Below the pieces are notes generated by a model that did no database searches, was not told the DNA's origin, and was given only the letters and a program-made list of their open reading frames with translations. Below are positions 11,099 to 19,831 of a DNA stretch of 64,000 bases, piece after piece. The stretch is from contig CAWCOF010000009.1 of the NCBI GenBank assembly GCA_963797005.1, positions 1 to 64,000 of the forward strand, written 5' to 3'. Source of the DNA: AWTP1-13 sp963797005 (GTDB taxonomy: Bacteria > Pseudomonadota > Alphaproteobacteria > Rhizobiales > Hyphomicrobiaceae). The first letter of the stretch is position 1. Every line of letters starts with the position of its first letter. The translations under genes were made by a program, and so were the position numbers.

Positions 11099-12530
11099 TC
11101 ATCGCGGGGGCCTCGGCTCCTCGAGCCGCTTGAGCGCCCACTCGATGCTCTGGATGTGAAGGGCGGGCCGGCCGATGAAATTGCGCCGGACGAGATCGGC
11201 GTCGGCGAGCGAGTCGATCGAGAACCTGAGGCCGTGACAGTCCGCGCAGACGCTGCGGATCATCTTCTCGTTGGGCCGCAGGTTGTCGTTCTGGTTGTGG
11301 TTGGCGAGCACGGGGTAGGTGCCGCTCTCGTCCTCGACGGTTTCGCGCGGCATGTGGCAGCCGGCGCAGCTCACGCCCGTGCCCTTCGCGGCGCCGCCCG
11401 AGACCTCGGCCTGCCACAGCTTGTGGTGCGGGGAGCCGAGGTAGGCCTTGGAGTGCTCATCCGCATGGCAGCCGAGACAGGCGCCCACCTGCGCCTCGGC
11501 GACGTCGAACTTGTGGGCGCCGTGGCAGGAGGTGCAGCCGAGCTCGCGGCCGTGCGCCTGGGCCCGCATCGGCAGGCGCGCCAGCTCCGGCCGCATCGGG
11601 GTGAGCGGCTCGTCCTTGATGAAGCCCCAAAGGCCCGCGTGGCTGCTCTTCAGGCCGGCGGCGAGACGCATGCCGTGCCGGCCTTCGGTGTAGGTCTTGG
11701 CCTCGTGCGTGTGGCAGCTGCCGCATGCCGAGAAGCCGGGATTGGCGACCCAGGCAGCCGGAGCCTCGGAGCCCTTCGCTTTCGGCACGTGGCAGCCCGA
11801 GCAGTTGACACCGGCCGCGGCATGGGCGGTGCCAGCCAGTCCGCGACGGCGGCGGTGTCCGCCAGCTTGTCCGGGGGCGCGTCGGCCTGCGCGCGGGTGA
11901 GCGGTTTGCGCGGCTGCGCAGGCTCGTTGACGGCGAGGCGAAGCTTGGCAACGGGCTTCGGCTTCAGGTCGGGCTCGTCGGCATGCTTGGTGAGGAAGTC
12001 CTCATAGAGCGCGCGGTTGTCATGGAAGTTGTGACACCCGGCGCTGGCGCACGTGCTGAACGCGAGGCCGAGATGACTGGGCCTCTCCTTGCCGATGTCC
12101 TGGTGGCAGAGCGCGCAGTAGTCGGTGGGCAGCGTGACGCCCATGGCGCTGGTGATGGCCGGCTTGTGCTCGCGGTGGCAGGTGACGCACTCAGTGGCAT
12201 CGAGCTTCTCGAGACGATCGGCATTGCGCGGATCGGCGAACTTCTTGGCCGGGTGCGTGTCCTTCGAACGCTTCAAGTCCTCGGCGTGACAGTTGACGCA
12301 GGCGGCCTGCAGGGACTGCGCGCCGCCGAACGGCGTGGTGTGGCACGCATTGCAGGCAAGCTCGATCTGGTGGTGGCCGCTGGTCGTCCCCCCGATCAGC
12401 AGGTGCGGCCGGATGGCGCCGCCGTACACCATGCCGACAAGCAGGATTGTCGCGCCGGAGAGCGTGGAAAGGAGCCAGATCAGCCAGAGCGTGGAGGTGC
12501 TGCTCGCGCGGGCCCCTAGTAGAAGTAGAC
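11099..12530 (-). CDS. Membrane-anchored 11-haem c-type cytochrome, one frame break
   Basis: The N-terminus has one membrane helix (LWLIWLLSTLSGATILLVG). The periplasmic part carries CNACH, CVNCH, CVTCH, CALCH, CASAGCH (a CX4CH site), then CSGCH, CGSCH, CTSCH, CLGCH, CAGCH and CADCH: eleven predicted haems. The frame changes near 11830, between the fifth and sixth sites, and reading resumes in a cytochrome frame ending PRPPR. The start is unclear: the frame is open through the end of the upstream gene with no ATG before 12432, which would cut the membrane helix, so either a rare start or another lost base is likely. It is immediately downstream of the FAD/[2Fe-2S]/membrane reductase and is its probable electron acceptor. 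It is not an obvious NapC, NrfA or octahaem family member by eye. Confidence 0.85.
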
Positions 12531-14537
12531 GGTGAGGATGTGGGCGGCGAGCAGCAGCGGCAGCGGCCAGAAGGCCAGCAGATGCAGCCAGAAGGACAAG
12601 GTTCGCACCTGCGCGGCGCGTCCAGCGGTTGCAAACACCCGGTGCTCGAGCGCGGTGGCCGCGCCTGCCAGTCCGCCGGCGAAGGCGAGCCCGAGGAACG
12701 AGAGCATCAGCCACCGGTTGAGGTGGGCGCCCAGCCGGAAGCCGGTGTGCAGGAACAGGACCGCCAAGGTCAGCGTGCCGAGGGCCACATGCGCGAAGCG
12801 CCACGAGGTGAACTGACCAAGGCGCACCCAGCCGAGCCGCTTGCGCATGAAGAGGGCGGCGGCCAGCGCCGAGAGGCCGAGCAGAATGAAGCCCGACACC
12901 TGCTTCCAGGTACCGTCGAGCCAGAGAAGATCGCCCGGCCCGCGCAGCAAGATGCTCTTCGCGGTGGGCCAGATCGGGCTTGCGAACGTGAGTAGGGCAA
13001 GGAGCGCGGCCGCGACCGACAGCACGGCGAGCGGCCGAAACGCTGCCGCGGGCTTGCGCTCCGGTGGAGCGCCCAGGAGCTCGGCAATGAGCGGCCCGCA
13101 GCTGCCGCACACGGTCGACGCGCCGGTGTCGCGCTTGACGTCATCGATGCTGGCTGAGCCGAGCGCGATCACGTCGCCGATCTGGCCGCGCGTGACGCCG
13201 GTGCAGTTGCACACGGTGGCGGCGCGCGGCCACGCGCGCACCGATGCCGGCGCGCGCTGCGACCACAGCCGCCCGAGAAGGGCGAACCGGGCGAGCTGCC
13301 ACGGCCACAGCCTCGCCTGCGCGCGGATCGCCTCCTGCAGACGGTTGATCTCGGGCCAGTCGCCCACGGCGATGCCGCCGACGACCCTGCCGCGCTTCAG
13401 CACGAGCCTGCGGTAGATGCCGCCGTCCCTGGCGACGAAGCTCAGCGAGCCGACGTCGGAGCGATGCTCGAGCTGCTCGACGTCACCCATGGAGAACACG
13501 TCCGTGCCCACGATCTTGAGCTTGGTCGCCGGCACCGAGCCCCGATAGCCGGCGGGCTCGCCGGCAATGTGGGCCGCCGCGACGTGCGCCTGCTCGAAGC
13601 CCGGCCCGACCAGGCCATAGACGTGGCCGTCGAACTCCGCGCATTCCCCCACCGCATAGATGTCGGGATCGCTGGTCAGCATCTCGGCCGACACCTTGAT
13701 GCCGCGGCCGACGGCGAGGCCGATGTCGCGCGCCAGCTCCATGTTCGGCCGGATGCCCGTGCACAGGATGACGGTGTCGCAGGCGATGATCTCGCCGCCG
13801 GAGAGCTCGATGGCCTCGACCCGCTCGGCGCCCTGGATGGCTTTGACGGACTTGCCCGTGCGCACCACCAGGCCGAGCGCCGTGATGTCCCGGGCCAGCG
13901 CCTCGCCGCCCTCGGCATCGAGCTGGCGGGCCATCAGATGGCCCTCGTGCTCGACCACCCAGGTCTCGACGCGCCGTGCGGTCATGCCGCGCGCGGCTTC
14001 CAGACCGAGCAGGCCACCGCCGATCACCACCGCGCGCCGCGACCGGAACGAGCGCGCCAGCAGGCGCTCGACATCGTCGAAGTTGCGGAAGGTGAAGACG
14101 CCGGAGAGCTCGCGGCCGGGGATGGGCGGAACGTGCGCGCGCGACCCCATGCACAGCACCAGCTTCGAATAGGCGTAGACGCGCCCGAACCTGCCGGTGA
14201 CGGTTTTGGCATCGCGATCGATGTCGATGACGCTGTGGTCGGAGTAGAGCGTGATGCGCCCGGAGCCGGGAAACGACAGCGACTGCGAGACCTGGCCGAG
14301 CTGCACGTCGCCGCACAGCAGCGGGGTGAGCTTGACGCGGTTGTAGGGCTGCCAGCGCTCGGCGTTGAAGATGATGGCGTCGAGGCCGTGGCGGGCGAGC
14401 TCCTGGCATACCCTGATGCCGACGGGGCCGCCGCCGACGATGATGACGGGCTCGGCGCGCACACGCGCGTCAAGGTCGACGCTTGGCGAGCTGTCGCGCG
14501 CGGCGTCGAAGACGGAAGCGGGCAGGGGGGCGTTCAC
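12516..14537 (-). CDS. Fusion of FAD reductase, BFD [2Fe-2S] domain and five-helix membrane domain
   Basis: The 673-residue protein starts at a GTG. Residues 30-350 form a pyridine-nucleotide-disulfide reductase fold, with an FAD motif VGGGPVG (34-40) and an NAD(P) motif VIGGGLLGLEA (171-181). It resembles the NirB or rubredoxin-reductase group. Residues 440-485 form a BFD-like [2Fe-2S] domain with C443, C445, C477 and C480. Residues 500-673 contain about five membrane helices (501-520, 547-565, 579-600, 608-628, 649-670). Histidines H583, H597, H605, H652 and H666 are placed like haem-b ligands of ferric-reductase or cytochrome-b561-type domains. No sirohaem domain is present, so it is not nitrite reductase. 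The gene abuts the multihaem cytochrome. I infer electron flow NAD(P)H to FAD to [2Fe-2S] to membrane haem to periplasmic cytochrome c. Confidence 0.85.
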   Translation of the reverse strand: MNAPLPASVFDAARDSSPSVDLDARVRAEPVIIVGGGPVGIRVCQELARHGLDAIIFNAERWQPYNRVKLTPLLCGDVQLGQVSQSLSFPGSGRITLYSDHSVIDIDRDAKTVTGRFGRVYAYSKLVLCMGSRAHVPPIPGRELSGVFTFRNFDDVERLLARSFRSRRAVVIGGGLLGLEAARGMTARRVETWVVEHEGHLMARQLDAEGGEALARDITALGLVVRTGKSVKAIQGAERVEAIELSGGEIIACDTVILCTGIRPNMELARDIGLAVGRGIKVSAEMLTSDPDIYAVGECAEFDGHVYGLVGPGFEQAHVAAAHIAGEPAGYRGSVPATKLKIVGTDVFSMGDVEQLEHRSDVGSLSFVARDGGIYRRLVLKRGRVVGGIAVGDWPEINRLQEAIRAQARLWPWQLARFALLGRLWSQRAPASVRAWPRAATVCNCTGVTRGQIGDVIALGSASIDDVKRDTGASTVCGSCGPLIAELLGAPPERKPAAAFRPLAVLSVAAALLALLTFASPIWPTAKSILLRGPGDLLWLDGTWKQVSGFILLGLSALAAALFMRKRLGWVRLGQFTSWRFAHVALGTLTLAVLFLHTGFRLGAHLNRWLMLSFLGLAFAGGLAGAATALEHRVFATAGRAAQVRTLSFWLHLLAFWPLPLLLAAHILTVYFY

Positions 14538-15078
14538 GCGCGACCCCGCCGCTACGCGCAGCTACGGCAAATTATGGAAGCGCAACGACCGGACGAGCCG
14601 GCCCATTTCTCAATGCCCGACGGCGCAACGCCAGCATGCATCATGGTGCCCCAGATCTCGTTGTCTGTGGCTCACCTCAGCTGCGCTGTACGAAGAGAAC
14701 TCCAACCAAGAACAGCGCGGAGGCGGGCCGATTGACCCTTCCCATGGCAGCGCTGCCTCTTGGACCCGTCGTTGGACCCGGGATTGATGCGCGATGCTTT
14801 GCGCACGCCCGGTTAGAAACAAGATTTATGCCACCTCAGCGGGATGCATTTTCATCAAACGAAATCAATGGATTGAATGAGAAACCCCGAATACCCAGCG
14901 CCGCCGGTGCGCGTGTGGAATGGCGTGCGCGCGGGCAGCCCTGCCGATTTCGGCGGCAGCGGCGTCCAACCTCTCTCTGTGTCATCCCGGGCCTTGTGCC
15001 CGGATCCATCCCTCAACTTGCTCTGGAGTTCGACGATGGCTGGATCCCGGCGACAAGCGCCGGGATGACAGACGCGCC
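14538..15078. other. Intergenic region with one REP-type element
   Basis: About 540 bases separate the FAD fusion gene and the enoyl-CoA hydratase gene, both on the minus strand. The only clear structure is the palindromic element at 14980-15070. The promoter of the redox operon should lie at its left end, but I see no strong consensus. Confidence 0.45.
14980..15070. repeat. REP/BIME-like palindromic element
   Basis: The ends TGTCATCCCGG (14980-14990) and CCGGGATGACA (15060-15070) are perfect inverted repeats of 11 bp. Inside, GCCTTGTGCCCGGATCC and GGATCCCGGCGACAAGCGC form further palindromes, so this is a pair of REP units facing each other. Similar ends occur at 17081-17141 and 23631-23770. 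Confidence 0.8.
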
Positions 15079-15869
15079 CTACCGCCCCTTCCAGGCGGGC
15101 TTGCGCTTCTCGGCGAAGGCCTTGGGGCCTTCGACGGTGTCCTCGCTGTTGGCGAGCGCGATGTAGGCTGGATAGTTCATGTTCTTCATCGCCATCTCCA
15201 GCGCCGGCACGTCGAGCGAGCGCAGCACGATCTGCTTGGTGGCGCGGATGCTCATGGGCGAGCACTCCAGGATCAGGCCGGCCCAGCGCCGCGCCTCGGC
15301 CATCAGCTTGGCGTGCGGCACCACCGCGGTGACGAAGCCCAGCTCTGGCCTTCCTGCGCCGAGACGTGGCGGCCCGTGAGCAGCATGCCCATCGCCTTCT
15401 TGAGCGGCACCTGGCGCGACAGCCGCTGCATGCCGCTGGCGCCGGCCGCGAGGCCCACGCGCGGCTCGGGCAGCGCGAACCTGGCCTGGTCGGAGGCGAT
15501 GATCATGTCGCAGGCAAGCGCGATCTCGAAGCCGCCGCCCATGGCGACGCCGTTGACGGCGGCAATCACCGGCTTGTCGAGGTCGTGCCGGTTGGTGAGC
15601 CCGCCGAAGCCCTTGGGCGGGGACTGCGGGCGGCCGCCGGTCTTGGCTCTCAGCTCGGCGTGATACTTGAGGTCGTTGCCGGCTGAGAACGCCTTGTCGC
15701 CGGCGCCGGTGACGATGGCGACCCACAGGTCGGGGTTGGCGGCGAACGCGTCGAAGGCATCCGACAGCTCCTGGCTCGCCATCGGATGGATCGCGTTCAT
15801 CACCTCGGGGCGGTTGATGGTGACGATGAACAGATGCCCGTCGGTCTCGGTCTTGCTGTACTGGCCCAT
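15079..15869 (-). CDS. Enoyl-CoA hydratase/isomerase family protein, one frame break
   Basis: The product, about 263 residues once joined, is a crotonase-fold enzyme that hydrates or isomerises enoyl-CoA. The N-terminal half from 15869 has TINRPEVMNAIHPMA, the oxyanion-hole segment AFSAGNDLKYHAEL and VNGVAMGGGFEIALACDMI, plus FALPEPRVGL. The frame is lost near 15345. It continues in another frame as ELGFVTAVVPHAKLMAEARR and ends KAFAEKRKPAWKGR at 15079, a normal crotonase C-terminus. The break looks like a sequence error. The substrate is not evident. The MDR-family gene lies about 100 bases upstream on the same strand, so the two may be co-transcribed. Confidence 0.88.
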
Positions 15870-15971
15870 GTGCGCTTCTCCACAGTTCTTGTTTCGTAGG
15901 GCGCAATAGGCGTCAGCCGTATTGCGCCGCTGGTTGCGAAAAGGCGGTGCAATACGCTGCGCTATTGCACC

Positions 15972-16994
15972 CTACGCCGCTGCCGGGTCCGGCCCGAGCT
16001 TCACCTGCATCTTGCCGAAGTTGTCGCCGCGCAGCAGGCCGATGAAGGCGCCGGGCGCCTTGTCGATGCCCTCGACGATGTCCTCCTTGTACTTGAGGCG
16101 GCCGGCGCGCACCCACGCGCTCATCTGCTTCAAGGCCGGGCCGTAGCGCTGGTTGAAGTCCCAGACGATGAAGCCGCGCGCGGTGACGCGCTTGCCGGTG
16201 AAGGTGCCGAGGAAGCGCGGGCCGGGCTCGGCGGTGTTGTACTGCGAGATGGAGCCGCACAGGGCGACACGGGCGTAGAAGTTGAGGTTGGCGAGCACGG
16301 CGTCGCTGACCGGGCCGCCGACGTTGTCGAAGTAGACGTCGACGCCGTTCGGGCAGGCCGCCTTGACCGCGGCGGGCAGGTCCTTCTCGGCCTTGTAGTC
16401 GATGCAGGCGTCGAACCCGAGCGTGTCCTTGACGTAGGCGCACTTCCTGGGGCCGCCGGCGATGCCGACCGCGCGGCAGCCGGCGATCTTGGCGAGCTGG
16501 CCGACCGTCTGGCCGACCGCGCCCGAGGCCGCCGACACCACCACCGTCTCGCCGGGCTTGGGCTGGCCGATCTCGTAGAGGCCGAAGTAGGCGGTCATGC
16601 CCGGCATGCCGAGCAGGCTGTTGGCGAGCGAGATCGGCCGCACCGATGGATCGATCTTGCGCAGCGCCGGGCCGGGGGCGATGGCGTACTCCTGCCAGCC
16701 GAGCCGGTCCTCGACGAGGTCGCCGACCTTGTAGCCGGGATGGTTCGACGCCACGACCTCGCCGACGGTGCCGCCGGTCATCACCTCGCCGATGCCGACG
16801 GGAGCGGCGTAGGAGGCCGCATCGCGCATGCGCCCGCGCATGTAGGGATCGAGCGACAGATAGACGACGCGCACGAGCAGCTGGCCGGGACCGGGCTCGG
16901 GCACCGGCACCTCCTCGACGCGGAAGTCGGTCTCGGCCACCTCGGCCGGCGGGCGGCGGGCAAGGACGACGCGGCGATGGGTCTTGGGGATCAT
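15972..16994 (-). CDS. NADP-dependent MDR-family oxidoreductase (CurA-like)
   Basis: The 340-residue protein is a zinc-free medium-chain dehydrogenase/reductase of the leukotriene-B4-dehydrogenase/CurA group, which reduces the double bond of alpha,beta-unsaturated carbonyls with NADPH. Visible features are the N-terminal LSLDPYMRGRM motif, GMTAYFGLYEIGQPKPGETV, the cofactor-binding VVSAASGAVGQTVGQLAK, VDVYFDNVGG, and the C-terminal MQVKLGPDPAAA. No zinc-ligand cysteine cluster is present. The start at 16994 (MIPKTHRRVVLARRP) matches the family. It precedes the enoyl-CoA hydratase gene on the same strand. Confidence 0.9.
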   Translation of the reverse strand: MIPKTHRRVVLARRPPAEVAETDFRVEEVPVPEPGPGQLLVRVVYLSLDPYMRGRMRDAASYAAPVGIGEVMTGGTVGEVVASNHPGYKVGDLVEDRLGWQEYAIAPGPALRKIDPSVRPISLANSLLGMPGMTAYFGLYEIGQPKPGETVVVSAASGAVGQTVGQLAKIAGCRAVGIAGGPRKCAYVKDTLGFDACIDYKAEKDLPAAVKAACPNGVDVYFDNVGGPVSDAVLANLNFYARVALCGSISQYNTAEPGPRFLGTFTGKRVTARGFIVWDFNQRYGPALKQMSAWVRAGRLKYKEDIVEGIDKAPGAFIGLLRGDNFGKMQVKLGPDPAAA

Positions 16995-17080
16995 CGTGGC
17001 TCTCCAGTGGGTGGGGTTGGGGCCTGGAGCGAGAGCGTAGCCTTGACGACCGGGAAGGGAAACGAGGTTCTACTCACCGT

Positions 17081-17141
17081 TGTCATCCCGGGCGTCACCG
17101 GCCTCTCGCCCGGCAGCGAGGGCAAGCGGCCCGGGATGACA
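17081..17141. repeat. REP-like palindromic element
   Basis: TGTCATCCCGGG (17081-17092) and CCCGGGATGACA (17130-17141) are perfect 12-bp inverted repeats enclosing a GC-rich stem. It lies in the divergent region between the MDR gene and gpt, about 60 bases before gpt. Confidence 0.8.
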
Positions 17142-17211
17142 CGTTTGCGCTTGCTTCACTGGTTCGGCTTAGATCGGAGGATCGCGCCATTCGTCAGATG
17201 GGATGCCCAGC

Positions 17212-17738
17212 ATGACCCATGCCGTTCCCAACAAGTCGTTCCCCGTGTCATGGGACCAGTTCCACCGCGACGCGCGCGCGCTCGCCTGGCGGCTGTCGGA
17301 CAAGGGGCCGTTCGAGGCCATCGTGTGCATCACGCGCGGCGGCCTGGTGCCGGCGGCGATCGTGGCGCGCGAGCTCGATCTTCGCCTGATCGAGACGGTG
17401 TGCGTGACGAGCTACCAGGACGAGACCAGGCAGGGCGAGCTGCAGGTGCTCAAGACCGTCGCGCCGTCCGTGCTGGCGATCGGCAACGGCAGGGGCAAGG
17501 GCGTGCTGCTGATCGACGACCTCACCGATACCGGCAAGACCGCCAGGATCGTGCGCGCGATATTGCCCGACGCGCATTTCGCCACGGTCTACGCCAAGCC
17601 CGCCGGCGCGCCGCTGTGCCACACGTACGTGACGGAGGTGTCGCAGGATACCTGGATCTACTTTCCCTGGGACCTCGACCTGCAATACGCCGAGCCGATC
17701 ACGGCCGGCGCGGGCCCAGACCAAAACGAGAGACGTGA
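17212..17738 (+). CDS. gpt: Xanthine(-guanine) phosphoribosyltransferase
   Basis: The enzyme transfers phosphoribose from PRPP to xanthine, guanine or hypoxanthine for purine salvage. The product shows FPVSWDQFHRDARALAWRL, the dimer segment VCITRGGLVPAAIVARELDLR, and the PRPP-binding loop VLLIDDLTDTGKTAR near residue 100, then TWIYFPWDLDLQYAEPI at the normal C-terminus. After that the frame stays open to 18093 across a convergent gene, so a base is probably lost or gained near 17715. The TGA at 17736-17738 in the shifted frame gives about 175 residues, close to family size. Starts at 17203 and 17212 are both possible; a GGGA lies before the second. Confidence 0.88.
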
Positions 17739-17739
17739 G

Positions 17740-18829
17740 CGCCGCTCGAGGCTATCGGTATTTTCGATCAGTAGCACCGTAGTGCGCTGGCGGATGCGCC
17801 AGGCGAAGGCGTCGTCGCTCCAGTCGCGGCGCGAGATCACCTGGAGCGCGAGGAAGCGGTCGTGGACGGCGAGCGCGCCTTCCAAGAGCCCGTTCCAGCC
17901 GTCGAACACCGCCGGCGACAGGGACCCGAGCCCACGCGTCAGGCGCCAGGCCGGCCGGCGCACGATCACCGCGTCGCCTTCGGTCGTCATCTCGGCTTCG
18001 TCGCCCTCGCCGGCGGCGAGCCGCACCATGAATTGGCCGAAAGCCTCCGCGCCGCCGGGCGCTATGCCGAGGAGTGCCGCCGTCTCCTTGTAGAGCTGGG
18101 CGCCGATGAGATGCCCGGCGACATGGGCGAGGTGCGAGCCTTCCGCAGGCCCGAGCAGCTCGACGAGCCGCGGCAGGCCTGAGCGGATGTATTCCATCGC
18201 GTAGTTGCGCTGCGCCTTGGCCAGGCGCTCGGCCGGCCAGTCCGCGTCGGCAAGCTTCGGCGCGGCCGCGGGGTCGAATGGCGGCGCCAGCTCGCCGGGA
18301 CGGAATGTGAGCCGCTCCTCGGGCGCCAGGTCGTGGTCGTGCTCGAGGAAGTAGCCGGCGAGGCCGTGCTGGCCGTCCGTCGTCTGCGCCGTGCAGACGA
18401 AGCCGAGCCGCGGATTTTCGAGCGAGACGCCGTTCTGCGCGTACCAGGCGCGCAGGAAGGCGCGGCTGACCTCGCTGGGCACGCCGCAGATGCTGGCACC
18501 GGGATAGATCCAGCGCGGCGGCGCGAAGTTGACCCAGGCCTTGCGGTCCAACTCGCGCATGAACTCGACCGTCACCCCGCCGATGCTGTTGGACAGATAG
18601 TGGTAGGCGGCGCAGGCGACCGCGTCGGGCATGCCTTTCGAACCCGAGCTTGCTCGAAGCTCGACAGGAACTTCTCGTGGTGCTGGTGGCGGAAGACGCG
18701 GAACACCCACTCGGCCGCGTCCGCCGCGCTACGCCGCGTGACGAGGGTGAGGATCAGGCCGGTGAAATAGGCGTGGTAGAGCCCCGCCACGGCCCGCATC
18801 GCGCGGGCGCCCGCATCTCTACGTTCCAT
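17740..18829 (-). CDS. Uncharacterised protein with one or two frame breaks
   Basis: The start at 18829 gives MERRDAGARAMRAVAGLYHAYF and continues through WVFRVFRHQHHEKFLSSFE. The frame shifts near 18650 and resumes with GMPDAVACAAYHYLSNSIGG, RKAWVNFAPPRWIYPGASIC and a long helical C-terminal half ending near DWSDDAFAWRIRQR. Joined, it is about 360 residues. No stop is found before gpt sequence begins, so the 3' end near 17740 is also uncertain and another error is likely. There is no signal peptide, membrane segment or motif I recognise. It is convergent with gpt. Confidence 0.6.
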
Positions 18830-19538
18830 GCTGGTATCCAGTTTCGTTCGAGGTCGCTCCCCTCCCCCCGTGCCGAAGGCGCGTCTTGATGCCGAAGGCG
18901 CGTCTTGACTGTGCCGAAGGCGCGTCTTCGACGCGTGCCGAAGGCGCGTCTTCGACGCGTGCCGAAGGCGCGTCTTCGACGCGTGCCGAAGGCGCGTCTT
19001 CGACGCGACGCGGGGACGCCTGGGGGCGGGAGTGAGATGATTTCGGCCGCGCTTGGGATTTCACCCCACCCCCCTCCCCGTCAAGGGGAGGGGGATCCGG
19101 TTGCGCTCGCTCCACGGTACTCGCTCCGTGGATTCCAAGACTTAGTATCCCAGCTGGGCTCTTGAGGTCGAACACCCACACCACGTCGATGTCGGTGACC
19201 CACAGCCGGTTGCCTTTGATCCACAGGCCCTTGGGCTTGTCGAGCGTCTGGCCGGCGGCGGGAAGGAACTGCTCCACCACGACCTTGCCGTCCATCGAGA
19301 GCTTGCTGATCTTGCCTTTGCCGTCCTTCTGGGTGGGCTTGAGCTCCGACCCGAACTGGCTGGCATAGAGGGTCTTGTGAGGCGCATCGCAGGCGACCGA
19401 CTCGGGGAACTTGAAACCAGTCGCCGTCTTCTCGGAAAGGATATTGAGGTCCTTGGCGAGCGCGGCCCCTGACGTGCCCCAGGCCAGGGCGATGAGCGCC
19501 GCCGCCAGAACCAAACCGATTGATGCCATCCTGCGCAT
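18819..19538 (-). pseudogene. Truncated secreted SMP-30-like beta-propeller gene running into repeats
   Basis: The start at 19538 has a GGGAGGACAGC site and encodes a signal peptide (SIGLVLAAALIALAWGTSG, cut near LA-KD). About 100 residues of an SMP-30/gluconolactonase-like propeller follow (KFPESVACDAPHKTLYASQF, then KGLWIKGNRLWVTDIDVVW). At about 19149 the similarity stops after VFDLKSPAG. The frame then reads through low-complexity repeat sequence, including a 24-bp tandem repeat translated as RVEDAPSA units, to a stop at 18819 that overlaps the start of the next gene. Family members are normally around 300 residues, so most of the propeller is missing. This looks like a deletion or repeat-mediated rearrangement. 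Confidence 0.7.
18871..19014. repeat. 24-bp tandem repeat
   Basis: Six copies of a TGCCGAAGGCGCGTCTT core begin at 18871, 18890, 18912, 18936, 18960 and 18984. The last four are spaced exactly 24 bp and extended by CGACGCG; the first two are shorter. It lies inside the 3' extension of the truncated beta-propeller gene and just before the unknown gene at 18829. No unique spacers are present, so it is not a CRISPR array. Confidence 0.9.
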
Positions 19539-19831
19539 GCTGTCCTCCCTTTGTTGCGGTGTGATCACCGCCCGCCAGCTTGTTGCCGTCGGTGGAGCCT
19601 GCTCGTCATTTCTGGCCGTGATGCCTCGACCCTATCGCCTGCGGCACGGGGGGTAAAGCATGGCGGGCGAGGCGAGGCGGCGACATTCGCGCAGGCCGCC
19701 GTGGTCGTTCGCGGCACCGCAACAATCTTCGGCGTCGGCCCTCCAGGAGCCATCGAGAGGCGGCCGGGGTTACAGCGAGGGCACGCGCTGCGCTATCCTT
19801 CCCTCAGCGCCCTGCCCGAGGAGGATATGCC

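Noticed and set aside
17203..18093. gpt as a 296-residue protein
   Set aside because: Everything after TWIYFPWDLDLQYAEPI is antisense to the convergent gene and unlike any phosphoribosyltransferase; a slip near 17715 is more likely.
18871..19014. CRISPR array
   Set aside because: Repeats are directly adjacent without unique spacers, only six units, with no cas genes nearby.
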